The notes: a model not told the origin generated them from the sequence alone. A stretch of DNA of 64,000 nucleotides from a bacterium (GCA_004322275.1 SCTA01000022.1:1-64000); one strand, 5' to 3'; positions 40,009 to 49,563 are shown, numbered from the stretch's first letter. Numbers and translations: made by a program.

Positions 40009-42081
40009 GTGACTCAGGCTTTCGCCGAAGAGAAGGACAACATACTTTCGTGGTACATCCTGCACCACGCCGTAGACGACAACGAGCTGCAGGAGCTTTC
40101 CACGCGGCTGACCAAAGCCGTGGAGGTGGCGAACCGCCTTCACGCCGGGTCGCTGCGGAAAACCGGCGAGCCCTACATCTATCACCCCCTTCGCACGGCG
40201 ATGGAGGTCAGCCGCTTCGGAAGAATCGTAGACTGGCCCTCCATCGAGGCGGCGATACTCCACGATACGATAGAGGACACCGACTACAGCCTTGAGGAGC
40301 TTCGCCGCGACTTTCCCGACTCGGCGGAACTTGTCGAGGCGCTGACGAAGATAAAGGACGACAAGGAACTCTCCTACCGACGCCTCTTCGAGTACGCGCT
40401 AAAAGACATCCGGGTGCTGCTCATAAAGATCGCCGACAGGGTGGATAACCTCGGCACCCTCCACATCTTCAGCCCCGAAAAACGCCTTCGGATAGCCCGC
40501 GAATCGGCGACGATGTACGCCAACACCTGCGAGAGGCTCTGTATGCTGGACCTCGCGAGCAGACTCCGCGAGCAGGTGGGGGAATACCTCACCCCCGAGA
40601 AGTACGCGGAGTTTCAGGAGGCCCAGAAGAAGGCGAAAAAGGAACTGGAGCGCCCCCTCGTCCACCTGCGCTCCCGCCTCGCGGAAGTCTTCCCCGGCGA
40701 CCTTACAGTCCGCATAGACATCCACTGGAACCGCTTCGACCACACCCTCCCGGTGATAAACGAGAACCTCTTCACCGTCCGCATCATCGCGGAGTCCAGG
40801 GAAGCCGCTTATCAGGCGCTTGGCAGGGTCCACATCTCCTTCCCCGCGATTCCCGGCACTTTTAAAGACAACATCTCCAACCCCCGCGAAAACGGTTTTC
40901 GCGCCCTCGAAACCTCGATCTCCAACAGGGGCATGATCGTGCGCTTCTACATAGCCAGCAGAGAGGACGACCGCTACAACCGTCTCGGCCTCCTTTCGAT
41001 GGACGTGGAAAGCGCCCACTTCAACACGCGCTACCTGAAGGACCTGCGGGAGTTTCTTGAGGCGGAGGATTTCGCCAACATACAGGATTACCTGCGCTTC
41101 AACCTGCCCGACGGGATACAGGTCACGACTCCCAAGGGTGAAACGGTGAACCTTGAGGTCGGCGCCACCGCTCTCGATTTCGCCTTCGCCCTTCACAAGG
41201 GGCTCGGCCTTCGGGCCACGGGGGCTATAATAAACGACATACCCACCTCTATAGCCACCAAACTGAAGATGAACGACAGGGTCATCATCAAGACCGCCGA
41301 CCACCCCGTCTGCAACGAAAAATTTCAGCAGTGGGCGACGACTAGGCGGGCGATGAGCGCCATTAAACGCTATCTTCGCCAGGAAGAGCTCAGGAAGGCC
41401 TCCGAGGAGGGGAAAAAGCTCCTTCTGGGGGTCGGCACCGCCGCCGGCATGGACAGCTGGGAGGTGGACAACCGGGTAAAGGCGCTGGCCGCCCAGTCCG
41501 GAGAGAAGACCGATAAAATTTACGAGGAGGTCTTCTTCGGAAAGATGCCCCTCGAAAAAGTGCTCGGCCCCCTCGCGAGGCCGGGCTGGAACCCCGTGAG
41601 CGCCCTCCTCCAGAAGGTCATGCCCCCAAAGCCGGTCGCAGCCCGGACCGTCCGCAGGTACGATTTCTCCTCGAATCTGCGCTTTTGTACCAAGTGCGTT
41701 CCGGTCCTTGGCGACGAGATAGAGGGAGTCGCCGGGGAGAGGGTGCTGACCGTCCACCGCAAGGGGTGCTTTTCCGACGACTCGGTCCCGAGGGTAACGG
41801 TCGAATGGGACCGCCAGAAGAAGATCGAGCTTCGCGATCCGGGCCCGGTAAAACTCGAAATAGTCACCACCCCCACCCCCGGCCTTCTCTACAGGACGAT
41901 GGCTCCCTTCAGAAACCTCGAAATAGAGATAAACTCCATCAGCCTTCCGGGGGAGGACAACATCCTCCACCTTGAGTTCCGTCCGGGCACCTCCCGTGCC
42001 CTCGACCGCCTCCTTCGGGAACTGCGGAAGCTTGAATTCGTGCGCGAGATCGAGCTCGGCCACTCCGAAGCACCCCACTGA
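40009..42081 (+). CDS. RelA/SpoT-type protein with intact hydrolase and degenerate synthetase domain
   Basis: About 690 residues; GTG 40009 is preceded by GAGGAG, while ATG 39991 lacks a ribosome site. The N-terminal HD domain is intact: 'YIYHPLRTAMEV', AAILHDTIEDTD and IKIADRVDN. The middle region aligns with the (p)ppGpp synthetase but has lost its marks: 'PGTFKDNISNPRENGFRAL' stands where PGRFKDYI..PKxNGYxSLHT is expected, the DL(x)AVRVI Asp is Asn (ENLFTVRII), and EVQIRT is missing. A TGS domain (about 375-435) and a C-terminal ACT-like part follow. It probably degrades but does not make (p)ppGpp. Next gene is rsmB. Confidence 0.9.
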   Translation: MTQAFAEEKDNILSWYILHHAVDDNELQELSTRLTKAVEVANRLHAGSLRKTGEPYIYHPLRTAMEVSRFGRIVDWPSIEAAILHDTIEDTDYSLEELRRDFPDSAELVEALTKIKDDKELSYRRLFEYALKDIRVLLIKIADRVDNLGTLHIFSPEKRLRIARESATMYANTCERLCMLDLASRLREQVGEYLTPEKYAEFQEAQKKAKKELERPLVHLRSRLAEVFPGDLTVRIDIHWNRFDHTLPVINENLFTVRIIAESREAAYQALGRVHISFPAIPGTFKDNISNPRENGFRALETSISNRGMIVRFYIASREDDRYNRLGLLSMDVESAHFNTRYLKDLREFLEAEDFANIQDYLRFNLPDGIQVTTPKGETVNLEVGATALDFAFALHKGLGLRATGAIINDIPTSIATKLKMNDRVIIKTADHPVCNEKFQQWATTRRAMSAIKRYLRQEELRKASEEGKKLLLGVGTAAGMDSWEVDNRVKALAAQSGEKTDKIYEEVFFGKMPLEKVLGPLARPGWNPVSALLQKVMPPKPVAARTVRRYDFSSNLRFCTKCVPVLGDEIEGVAGERVLTVHRKGCFSDDSVPRVTVEWDRQKKIELRDPGPVKLEIVTTPTPGLLYRTMAPFRNLEIEINSISLPGEDNILHLEFRPGTSRALDRLLRELRKLEFVREIELGHSEAPH

Positions 42082-42088
42082 GGCGGCG

Positions 42089-43447
42089 GTGCAAAGCGAT
42101 AAAATAAATAACGGCGCCCGGAGCCTCGCGGCGAAGGCTCTCGACGAGATCGAGAGGCGGGGAGCCTACGCGGACCAGTACCTCGACGGACTTTTCAGGC
42201 GCGAAAGGGCGCTCGACCCCAGAGAGCGCGGGCTTGTCACGGCGCTGGTCTACGGCGTTCTCCGCCGGAGAAACCTCCTCGACGCCGCGATAAAAAACGC
42301 CTATCAGCGGCCCCTCAAAAAGCTCCACCCCGCCCTCCTCACCATCCTTCGCACCGGAGCCTTCCAGCTTCTCTATTTCGACCGCATCCCCGCGCCCGTC
42401 GCGGTCTCGGAGACGGTCGAGCTCGCCGCCCGCAGCGGCCACGCGAAGGCGAGGGGGCTCGTCAACGCCCTGATGCGCAAGATCTCCTCGGTGGGGATGG
42501 ATTTCCCCCGGCCGGAAGGGTTCGACGAGAGAACCGGCCTCGAAACCGGCTTCCCGGCGTGGCTTGTCGGGCACTGGCGGCTTCAGGAGGGCGAGGAGGG
42601 GGCGAAACTGATGGCCGAGACCTTCGGCGCGGTTCCCCCGGTATTTTTGAGGGTGGACACGAGGAAAATATCGCGGGAAGAGGCGCTGACCTCACTCGGA
42701 GAGACGAAGGAATACGGCCCCGGCGAGTACTCGCCGCAGGGGATATGGCTTTGCGGAGGCGGCGACCTTCGGGAACTCGAACTCCTGAAAAAGGGGCTGG
42801 CCGTGGCGCAGGGTCAGGCTTCCCAACTCGTCTCGCTGCTCCTCGCCCCGGCTCCCGGCTGGAGGATACTCGACGCCTGCGCCGCCCCCGGCATAAAAGC
42901 GACCCATCTGGCCTCTCTGATGGAGGACAGAGGAGAAATCGTCGCGCTGGACATCCACCCCGGAAGGGTGAGCATGATCGGAGAACTCGCCGGAAAGCTC
43001 GAGCTCCGCTCGATAAAGCCGGTACTCTCCGACGCCGCCCTCTACAAAGACGAGAATCCCTTCGACGCGGTTCTCGTGGACGCCCCCTGCTCCGGTCTCG
43101 GCGTGCTCGCCCACAACCCCGAGAAGAGGTGGCGGCTGACCCCCGCCGAACTCGCCGGATTCCCTCCCCTGCAGGAGCGGATACTCGCAAACACCGCAAA
43201 GATGGTTAAGCCCGGAGGCATTTTGGTGTATGCTACCTGCACCACGGCGAGGGAGGAAAACGAGGAGGCCGTAAAGGCTTTCCTCAAGGAAAACCCCGCT
43301 TTCTCGGTTGAATCCGCCGCCGGTTTCATCTCCCCCCGGCTGGTGACGAAGGAAGGTTTCGTGCGGACCTTTCCGAGACCCCCCGCCTCCTCGCCGGGAG
43401 GCTATCTTGAGGGATTTTTCGCGGCGCGCATGCGCCGGAGTCAGTAA
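42089..43447 (+). CDS. rsmB: 16S rRNA (cytosine-C5)-methyltransferase RsmB
   Basis: 452 residues from GTG 42089, 7 bases after the RSH stop; the open frame to 41972 lies inside that gene. An N-terminal NusB-like helical domain ('AAKALDEIERRGAYADQYLD...RERGLVTALVYGVLRRR') and a SAM-binding methyltransferase domain with 'ILDACAAPGIKATHLA', the catalytic motif VDAPCSGLGVLA and 'ILVYATCTT' (second Cys). This is the RsmB/Sun family, which methylates C967 of 16S rRNA. A one-base stop/start overlap (TAATG) couples it to the PASTA protein. Confidence 0.93.
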   Translation: MQSDKINNGARSLAAKALDEIERRGAYADQYLDGLFRRERALDPRERGLVTALVYGVLRRRNLLDAAIKNAYQRPLKKLHPALLTILRTGAFQLLYFDRIPAPVAVSETVELAARSGHAKARGLVNALMRKISSVGMDFPRPEGFDERTGLETGFPAWLVGHWRLQEGEEGAKLMAETFGAVPPVFLRVDTRKISREEALTSLGETKEYGPGEYSPQGIWLCGGGDLRELELLKKGLAVAQGQASQLVSLLLAPAPGWRILDACAAPGIKATHLASLMEDRGEIVALDIHPGRVSMIGELAGKLELRSIKPVLSDAALYKDENPFDAVLVDAPCSGLGVLAHNPEKRWRLTPAELAGFPPLQERILANTAKMVKPGGILVYATCTTAREENEEAVKAFLKENPAFSVESAAGFISPRLVTKEGFVRTFPRPPASSPGGYLEGFFAARMRRSQ

Positions 43448-44160
43448 TGCGCCGATTTTTAATCGTAATTTTATACTCCATGCTCGCCCTGGCGGTGGCC
43501 GGCCTCGGCGCCTACCTCGTCGTCGCCTTCATGGTCGAAAAGGCGCCGGAGGTAGAGGTGCCCGATGTCTACAACATGTCACTCACCGACGCCCTGGACA
43601 CCCTGAACGCGCGCGGACTCGAACTTGAGGTTCGGGACTTCGCCTTCTCCGACGGGGTGGAGGAAAACCGGGTGCTTCGACAGCGGCCTTCGGCGGGCAG
43701 CGTGGTCAAGGCAGGCCGGGGCGTGGGCGTGGTCCTCTCGCGGGGAGGCGAGCGCCAGTTCGTCCCCGATCTCATCGGCCAGTTCGAGGAGGACGCAAAC
43801 ATCCAGTTGGCGCAGGCGGGGCTGACTCCCGCTCCGGCGGTAAGGATACCCGGAGAACCCGCCGGAACCGTCATCGCCCAGAGCAGGGTTCCCGGGACGA
43901 AGATGAGCAAGGGGGATCAGGTTTTTCTGCTCGTCGCAACCGGTCCCGAGCAGCCTTACATGAGAATGCCCAATCTCAGCGGCGCCCCCCTCGCCGAAGC
44001 GGAAAAAACGCTGTCGGAACTGGGCCTCAAGATCAGCAGGGTCGAGGACACCCAGCTGGGCGACCCTTCCCGCTCCGGCAGAATAATCGGGCAGGAGCCA
44101 ATGCCCGGCTCAAAAGTTCAAAAGGGCTCGGAGGTCACACTTTCCGTCTCCGCAGACTAG
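43447..44160 (+). CDS. Membrane-anchored PASTA-domain protein
   Basis: 237 residues with an N-terminal membrane anchor (FLIVILYSMLALAVAGLGAYLVVAFMV) and three PASTA domains: 'VEVPDVYNMSLTDALDTLNARGLEL' at about 38-103, 'FVPDLIGQFEEDANIQLAQAGL' at about 104-172 and 'MRMPNLSGAPLAEAEKTLSELGLKI' at about 175-237. No kinase or transpeptidase domain is fused, unlike PknB or PBP2x. PASTA modules bind peptidoglycan or muropeptides. The gene follows rsmB with a 1-base overlap, a layout seen in other deltaproteobacteria. Probable cell-wall sensing or scaffold role in the periplasm. Confidence 0.9.
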   Translation: MRRFLIVILYSMLALAVAGLGAYLVVAFMVEKAPEVEVPDVYNMSLTDALDTLNARGLELEVRDFAFSDGVEENRVLRQRPSAGSVVKAGRGVGVVLSRGGERQFVPDLIGQFEEDANIQLAQAGLTPAPAVRIPGEPAGTVIAQSRVPGTKMSKGDQVFLLVATGPEQPYMRMPNLSGAPLAEAEKTLSELGLKISRVEDTQLGDPSRSGRIIGQEPMPGSKVQKGSEVTLSVSAD

Positions 44161-44191
44161 GCACTGCGCTCCTCTTTCGTCAAATGTCTCC

Positions 44192-44239
44192 TTCCATCCG
44201 GAAGACTTTGCCAATATAATTATCAGTTCACATTGGCAA
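44192..44239 (+). promoter_or_regulatory. Promoter with overlapping inverted repeat before rpe
   Basis: A perfect -10 box TATAAT (44215-44220) with a weak -35 (TTCCAT, 44192-44197, 17-base spacer). The inverted repeat TTGCCAAT (44208-44215) / ATTGGCAA (44232-44239) with a 16-base gap covers the -10 box and the transcription start. The layout fits an operator for a dimeric repressor. Confidence 0.55.
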
Positions 44240-44272
44240 CTATACCGATTCTCCCCTTTGCGAGGCTATTAG

Positions 44273-44932
44273 ATGTCTATAATCGCCCCCTCTATCCTCT
44301 CCGCCGATTTCGGGAGGCTGGCCGAAGAAATACGCGCCGTCGAAAGCGCCGGAGCCGACTGGATTCACGTAGACGTGATGGACGGCCGCTTCGTCCCCAA
44401 TATAACTATAGGCCCTCTGGTGCTAAAGGCAGTCAAAAAGGCTACGAAACTCGTTGCCGACGTCCATCTCATGATAGTCGAGCCGGAAAAATACGTGGAC
44501 GAGTTCGCGGCGGCGGGAGCGGACTACATCACCGTCCACGCCGAAACCAGCCCCCACCTGCACCGCACCATCCAGCAGATAAAGCAGGCTGGAGCGAAGG
44601 CGGGAGCAGCCCTGAACCCTTCCACTCCCCTTTCGGCGCTCGAATACGTGCTGGAAGAGCTGGACATGGTGGTCATAATGAGCGTCAACCCCGGCTTCGG
44701 CGGTCAGGCGTTCATTAAAAGCGCCTCGCAAAAGGTCGGGGCGCTGCGCAGGATGGCGAGCGAACGGGGACTAAGCCCGATAATTCAGGTAGACGGCGGG
44801 ATAAATCACGATACAGCCAGGGAGGTTGTCGGCCAGGGAGCGAATGCGCTGGTAGCGGGAAGCTACATCTTCGGCGCACCCTCCTACGCCGGGGCGATTG
44901 CCCGTCTCAAAGAGTCCTTCGCGGGAAAGTAA
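44273..44932 (+). CDS. rpe: Ribulose-phosphate 3-epimerase
   Basis: 219 residues, a TIM barrel that interconverts ribulose 5-phosphate and xylulose 5-phosphate. Seen: '[22 protein letters not shown]' at the start, [17 protein letters not shown] (metal ligands His, Asp), [18 protein letters not shown], '[10 protein letters not shown]' and 'IQVDGGI' with the second Asp. Length is standard. It is cytoplasmic, in the pentose phosphate pathway. It begins the rpe-ileS-lspA-ChaN cluster, 34 bases after the candidate promoter's inverted repeat. Confidence 0.97.
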   Translation: MSIIAPSILSADFGRLAEEIRAVESAGADWIHVDVMDGRFVPNITIGPLVLKAVKKATKLVADVHLMIVEPEKYVDEFAAAGADYITVHAETSPHLHRTIQQIKQAGAKAGAALNPSTPLSALEYVLEELDMVVIMSVNPGFGGQAFIKSASQKVGALRRMASERGLSPIIQVDGGINHDTAREVVGQGANALVAGSYIFGAPSYAGAIARLKESFAGK

Positions 44933-44986
44933 AATCTTCCCTTTTAATAATTTTTAAATTCAACGCTCTGGGAGAAGTTCCTTAAA

Positions 44987-47770
44987 ATGGATTACAAAGA
45001 TACGCTGAACCTTCCAAATACCGAATTCCCCATGAAGGCCAATCTGGCCGCCCGAGAGCCGGAGATAATGGTTCGCTGGGAAAACGAAAAGGTCTACAAG
45101 ACCCTGCTGGAGCAGGGAAAGGACCGCATACCCTTCATCCTTCACGACGGCCCCCCCTACGCAAACGGCCACATACACATGGGCCACGCGATAAACAAGA
45201 TACTCAAGGACATAATCATAAAGTTCCGCTCGATGCAGGGGCGGCGCGCGCCCTACATCCCCGGCTGGGACTGCCACGGGCTTCCCATCGAGCATCAGGT
45301 TGACAAGGAGCTGGGCGAAAAGAAGACCGGCATGGGCAAGGCGGAGTTCCGCCGTTACTGCCGCAAATACGCCCAGAAGTACGTGGACATCCAGCGCGAG
45401 GAATTCAAGCGCCTCGGAATCTTCGGCCACTGGGAAGACCCCTACCTGACGATGAACTACGGGTATGAAGCCCAGATAGTGCGGGAGCTGGGGAAGTTCA
45501 TGGATACCGGCGCGGTCTATCAGGGAAAGAAGCCGGTTTACTGGTGCATCGACTGCAAGACGGCCCTGGCCGAGGCTGAGGTCGAGTACGCCGACAAAAA
45601 AGACCCCTCCATCACCGTCGCCTTCCCTATTCCGAAGGATCTCGGCTACATAGACCAGGCGCTGGCGGGTAAAAAGTCCCACGTCGTAATCTGGACGACG
45701 ACGCCGTGGACCATTCCGGCAAACCTCGCGGTGGCCCTCGGGCCCAACTACGAGTATTCGGCCTACGAACACCCCGCCGGTTCCGGCATGGTCTACATCC
45801 TTGCCAAACAGCTCGCGCCCGGGGTCTTCGAGTCGATGGGCTGGACCGATTACAAGGAGATCGCCGCCATCGACCCGGCCCGCCTCGAAAGGGTGGAGGC
45901 GCGCCACCCCCTCTATGACAGGGCAAGCCTGATAATCCTGGGCGACCACGTCACCCTCGACGCGGGCACCGGCTGCGTCCACACAGCTCCCGGCCACGGT
46001 CAGGAAGACTACGAGATCGGGATGAAGTACGGCCTCGACGCCTACGCGCCGGTGGACGACAAGGGGCTCTTCACCGCCGAGGTCCCCGACCTCGCGGGAA
46101 TCGACGTCTTCACCGCTAACGGCAAGGTCATAGAGGCTCTCAAAAACTCCGGCTACCTTCTCCATCTGGGCCGGATAACCCACTCCTACCCGCACTGCTG
46201 GAGGTGCAAGAAGCCGGTCATCTTCCGCTCAACCCGCCAGTGGTTCATCTCGATGGAGGAGACGAAGCTTCGCGAAAAGGCGCTCTCGGAGATCGAGCGG
46301 GTCGAATGGATTCCCGCCTGGGGCCGCGACCGCATCTACAACATGATAGCCGCCCGCCCGGACTGGTGCATCTCGCGCCAGCGCACCTGGGGCGTTCCGA
46401 TAGTCGCGGCGCACTGCGAAAAGTGCGGCGAAACGATCGCCACTCTCGAACTGGCCGAAAAAGCCGCCTCCTACTTCGAGAAGGAGGGAGCGGACGCCTG
46501 GTACGAGCGGCCGGTGGGGGATTTTCTCGCCAGGGGGACGAAGTGCAAGAAGTGCGGCAACGACACCTTCCGCAAGGAGGAGGACATCCTCGACGTTTGG
46601 TTCGACTCGGGCGTCTCCTTCGCGGCGGTGGCGGAAGCACGCCCCGAGCTGGGCTTCCCCGCCGACCTCTACCTCGAAGGCTCCGACCAGCACCGCGGCT
46701 GGTTTCACTCCAGTCTTCTCGCCTCGGTCGGGACTCGCGGCATAGCACCCTACCGCTCGGTGCTCACCCACGGCTTCGTGGTTGACGGCGACGGAAAGAA
46801 GATGTCCAAGAGCTCGGGCAACGTCATCGCCCCCGAGTCGATAGTCAGCCGCCGGGGAGCCGAGGTGCTCCGCCTCTGGGTGGCCGCCGAGGACTACCGC
46901 GACGACATCCGCGTCAGCGAAGAGATACTAAAACGGCTTGAGGAGGCTTACAGGCGCATCCGGAACACCTCGCGCTTCATCCTCGGCACGATCAGCGATT
47001 TCGACCCGGCGGTGGACACGGTATCGCGCGAGGAGCTTTACGAGATAGACCTCTACGCGCTCGACACCCTGAACCGCCTCGTGGAAAAGTGCGTGAAGGC
47101 TTACGACGACTACCAGTTCCACGCGATCTTCCACCGGCTGCACAACTACTGCTCGGTGGATCTCTCCGCCTTCTACCTCGACATCCTGAAAGACCGTATC
47201 TACACCTTCCCGAAGAAGAGCCTCGGCAGGCGGGCTGCGCAGACGGTGCTTTACGAAATATCGCAGAAGATGACGAAGATAATGGCGCCGATACTGGCCT
47301 TCACCGCCGACGAGGTGTGGCGCTACATCCCCGGCTCCACCGAATCGGTGCATCTGGAGACCTTCCCGGAGATCGATTTCGCCGCGCTCGACGACGAGCT
47401 CGCCGACCGCTGGCAGAAGCTGCGCGACATCCGCCGCCTCGTCTCCAGGGCCGCCGAGGAGAAGCGGGCCAAAAAAGAGATCGGCCATTCCCTCGACGCG
47501 AAAATCATCCTCCACGTGAACAACCGCTGGGAGGACTTTCTCGGCCCCTACACCGACGAGCTCCCCTTCCTCTTCATCGTCAGCCAGGTAGACCTTGTCG
47601 AGGGCGGCGAGGGAGCGGTCGGCGACGAAGCGCTGCCGGGCCTCAGCGTGGACGTGGAGAAGGCGGAGGGGCAAAAATGCCAGCGCTGCTGGAACTACTC
47701 CACCACCGTCGGCGAGGTAGCGGACAAGCCCGAAATCTGCACCCGTTGCGCGGGCCACCTGACTGAATGA
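44987..47770 (+). CDS. ileS: Isoleucyl-tRNA synthetase
   Basis: 927 residues, class I tRNA synthetase. HIGH motif as GHIHMGHA (about residues 57-64), KMSKS motif as KKMSKSSGN (about 604), the editing domain CP1 ('WTTTPWTIPANLAVALGP', 'TGCVHTAPGHGQEDYE'), and a C-terminal zinc site (CQRC...CTRC). Extra CxxC pairs lie in the insert (CEKCGE, CKKCGN). Type is the bacterial one. ATG 44987 follows GGGAGAAG. The stop overlaps the lspA ATG (ATGA). The IleS-LspA pairing is common in bacteria. Confidence 0.97.
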   Translation: MDYKDTLNLPNTEFPMKANLAAREPEIMVRWENEKVYKTLLEQGKDRIPFILHDGPPYANGHIHMGHAINKILKDIIIKFRSMQGRRAPYIPGWDCHGLPIEHQVDKELGEKKTGMGKAEFRRYCRKYAQKYVDIQREEFKRLGIFGHWEDPYLTMNYGYEAQIVRELGKFMDTGAVYQGKKPVYWCIDCKTALAEAEVEYADKKDPSITVAFPIPKDLGYIDQALAGKKSHVVIWTTTPWTIPANLAVALGPNYEYSAYEHPAGSGMVYILAKQLAPGVFESMGWTDYKEIAAIDPARLERVEARHPLYDRASLIILGDHVTLDAGTGCVHTAPGHGQEDYEIGMKYGLDAYAPVDDKGLFTAEVPDLAGIDVFTANGKVIEALKNSGYLLHLGRITHSYPHCWRCKKPVIFRSTRQWFISMEETKLREKALSEIERVEWIPAWGRDRIYNMIAARPDWCISRQRTWGVPIVAAHCEKCGETIATLELAEKAASYFEKEGADAWYERPVGDFLARGTKCKKCGNDTFRKEEDILDVWFDSGVSFAAVAEARPELGFPADLYLEGSDQHRGWFHSSLLASVGTRGIAPYRSVLTHGFVVDGDGKKMSKSSGNVIAPESIVSRRGAEVLRLWVAAEDYRDDIRVSEEILKRLEEAYRRIRNTSRFILGTISDFDPAVDTVSREELYEIDLYALDTLNRLVEKCVKAYDDYQFHAIFHRLHNYCSVDLSAFYLDILKDRIYTFPKKSLGRRAAQTVLYEISQKMTKIMAPILAFTADEVWRYIPGSTESVHLETFPEIDFAALDDELADRWQKLRDIRRLVSRAAEEKRAKKEIGHSLDAKIILHVNNRWEDFLGPYTDELPFLFIVSQVDLVEGGEGAVGDEALPGLSVDVEKAEGQKCQRCWNYSTTVGEVADKPEICTRCAGHLTE

Positions 47771-48249
47771 ACAAATACCGCAAGCTTGCACTCTTCACGG
47801 CGCTGACCGTGGGCCTCGATCTGGGAACTAAAGCCCTCGTCGAGGCCCGTTTCTCGCTCTACGAGACCGTCCCGGTGATAAAGGGGTTTTTCAACCTCAC
47901 CTACGTCCAGAACACCGGTGCGGCCTTCAGCATCCTCTCCAACGCCGGGAGTTTCCGTACGCCCCTCTTCGCGGGCGTAACCCTCGCCGCCGCCGCCTTC
48001 ATCCTCTGGCTCACAAAAACCCAGGGCGACGAAGACAAATATCTTCCGGCATACCTCGGCCTCATCCTCGGCGGAGCGCTGGGGAACCTCGCGGACAGGC
48101 TGCGCCACGGCGCGGTGGTGGATTTTCTAGATCTCTACATAGGCAAATACCACTGGCCGGCCTTCAACGTCGCCGACAGCGCCATCTGCGTGGGCGTCGG
48201 ACTGATCCTGCTGATGGAATTTACGAAACACCGCAAGCACTCTTCCTGA
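47767..48249 (+). CDS. lspA: Lipoprotein signal peptidase (signal peptidase II)
   Basis: 160 residues with four membrane spans. Conserved parts: 'FFNLTYVQNTGAAFSIL', 'GGALGNLADRLRHGAVVDFLD' with the first catalytic Asp, and FNVADSAIC with the second. The enzyme cuts prolipoproteins before the lipidated Cys; the window has several such substrates. The start overlaps the ileS stop by 4 bases. Confidence 0.96.
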   Translation: MNKYRKLALFTALTVGLDLGTKALVEARFSLYETVPVIKGFFNLTYVQNTGAAFSILSNAGSFRTPLFAGVTLAAAAFILWLTKTQGDEDKYLPAYLGLILGGALGNLADRLRHGAVVDFLDLYIGKYHWPAFNVADSAICVGVGLILLMEFTKHRKHSS

Positions 48250-48279
48250 CGGACCTGCTTTAACACGGAGAAAAAAATT

Positions 48280-49554
48280 ATGAGAGCCCTCTTCACGCTC
48301 CTTCTGATGTCTCTTCCCGTTTTCTTCCTCGCGGGCTGCGCGACGCAGCAGCTTGCCGGAGAAGGCGCCCCGGCCTCGCCCTATTTCAATCTAGCGGAGC
48401 TCAAGGAAGAGCAGATAATTCACGTCCCCACCGGGCGCGTTGTCACCGAAGACGAACTGATCGATTACCTCTCGCGCTTCCGCGTCATCTACATAGGCGA
48501 GGCGCACGATTCCGTCAACGACCACAGGATACAGCTGATGGCGATCCAGCGCCTTTCGCGAAGGTTCCCCGGCAAGGTCGCGGTCGGCATGGAGATGCTG
48601 CGCCTCCCCTATCAGGAGGCGGCGGACCAGTGGGTAAAGGGGGAGATCGACGAGAAGGAATTTCTGCAGAAGTGGACAGAGACTTGGGGGCAGTACGAAT
48701 ACTACAAGGATATACTCGCCTACGCGCGGGACGCAAAGATTCCCCTCGTCGCCCTCAACAGGGAAAAACCCAAGAAGTCCATGGAAGCCATGATGCCCGC
48801 CAAGGCGGCCGAACCTCCCTCCGGGGAAAACGCCATGGCGAAGGCGATGAGCGCGGAGCCCTCAAAGGCCGAGGTCGAGCTCGACGAAAACGACCCTTAC
48901 TATAACGCCTACATCGGAGCTTTCTTCGTAGGCCACGGCGACGGGAAGCCCGAGATAGGGAAGATGTTCCTTCGCGGCCAGATGCTCTGGGACGAGACGA
49001 TGGCGGACACCGCCGCCAAATACCTTTCCGCCAATCCCGACCACAAGCTCATCGTGCTCGCGGGGGGCAACCACGTCCGCTACGGCTTCGGGATTCCGCG
49101 CCGGGTCTTTCGCCGCGTCCCCGAGCCCTTCGCGATTGTCGATCCCTGGATAGTCGAATTTCCCGAGGATAAACTGGACCGCCTGATGGACGTGAGCCCT
49201 CCCCCGCTCCCTCTCCCCATCGCCGACTTCGTCTGGGGAGTAGCCTACAAGGACCTCGAAGGCCAGAAGGCAATGCTCGGCGTGGGCATAGAGGACTCGG
49301 AAGAGCCCAAAGGGGTGAGGATACGGAGTGTCATGGAACTCTCGCCCGCTTCAAAAGCCGGGCTTTTAAAGGACGACGTCATAACCGCCGTGGACGGCGC
49401 AGAGGTAAAGGTGCTTTTCGACCTCACCTTCGAGATGACCAAAAAAGCCATCGGTCAGGCCGGGGAGGTGAAGGTCATTCGGGAAGGGAAAGAACTAACC
49501 GTTCCGGTGACTTTCGACAAGGTGGAGCATAAGAAGGCAGAGAAAAAACCTTAA
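48280..49554 (+). CDS. ChaN-family haem-binding lipoprotein with C-terminal PDZ domain
   Basis: 424 residues. Lipoprotein signal (LLLMSLPVFFLAGC). The ChaN domain (about 60-300) shows 'VIYIGEAHDSVNDHRIQLMAI', 'VAVGMEMLRLPYQ' and 'VLAGGNHVRYG'. An insertion of about 50 residues rich in Ala/Lys/Met (about 165-205) interrupts the usual ChaN fold. The last 95 residues are a PDZ domain ('MELSPASKAGLLKDDVITAVDG'). Family proteins of the Campylobacter type bind haem as dimers at the membrane. GGAGAAAAAAATT precedes the ATG. Placed at the end of the rpe-ileS-lspA cluster. Confidence 0.85.
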   Translation: MRALFTLLLMSLPVFFLAGCATQQLAGEGAPASPYFNLAELKEEQIIHVPTGRVVTEDELIDYLSRFRVIYIGEAHDSVNDHRIQLMAIQRLSRRFPGKVAVGMEMLRLPYQEAADQWVKGEIDEKEFLQKWTETWGQYEYYKDILAYARDAKIPLVALNREKPKKSMEAMMPAKAAEPPSGENAMAKAMSAEPSKAEVELDENDPYYNAYIGAFFVGHGDGKPEIGKMFLRGQMLWDETMADTAAKYLSANPDHKLIVLAGGNHVRYGFGIPRRVFRRVPEPFAIVDPWIVEFPEDKLDRLMDVSPPPLPLPIADFVWGVAYKDLEGQKAMLGVGIEDSEEPKGVRIRSVMELSPASKAGLLKDDVITAVDGAEVKVLFDLTFEMTKKAIGQAGEVKVIREGKELTVPVTFDKVEHKKAEKKP

Positions 49555-49563
49555 TGTAATTGG

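Noticed and set aside
40009-42081. Frameshift as the cause of the decayed RSH synthetase
   Set aside because: The reading frame is continuous from HD through TGS to the end, and the outline of the synthetase domain remains in frame. Point changes explain it better.
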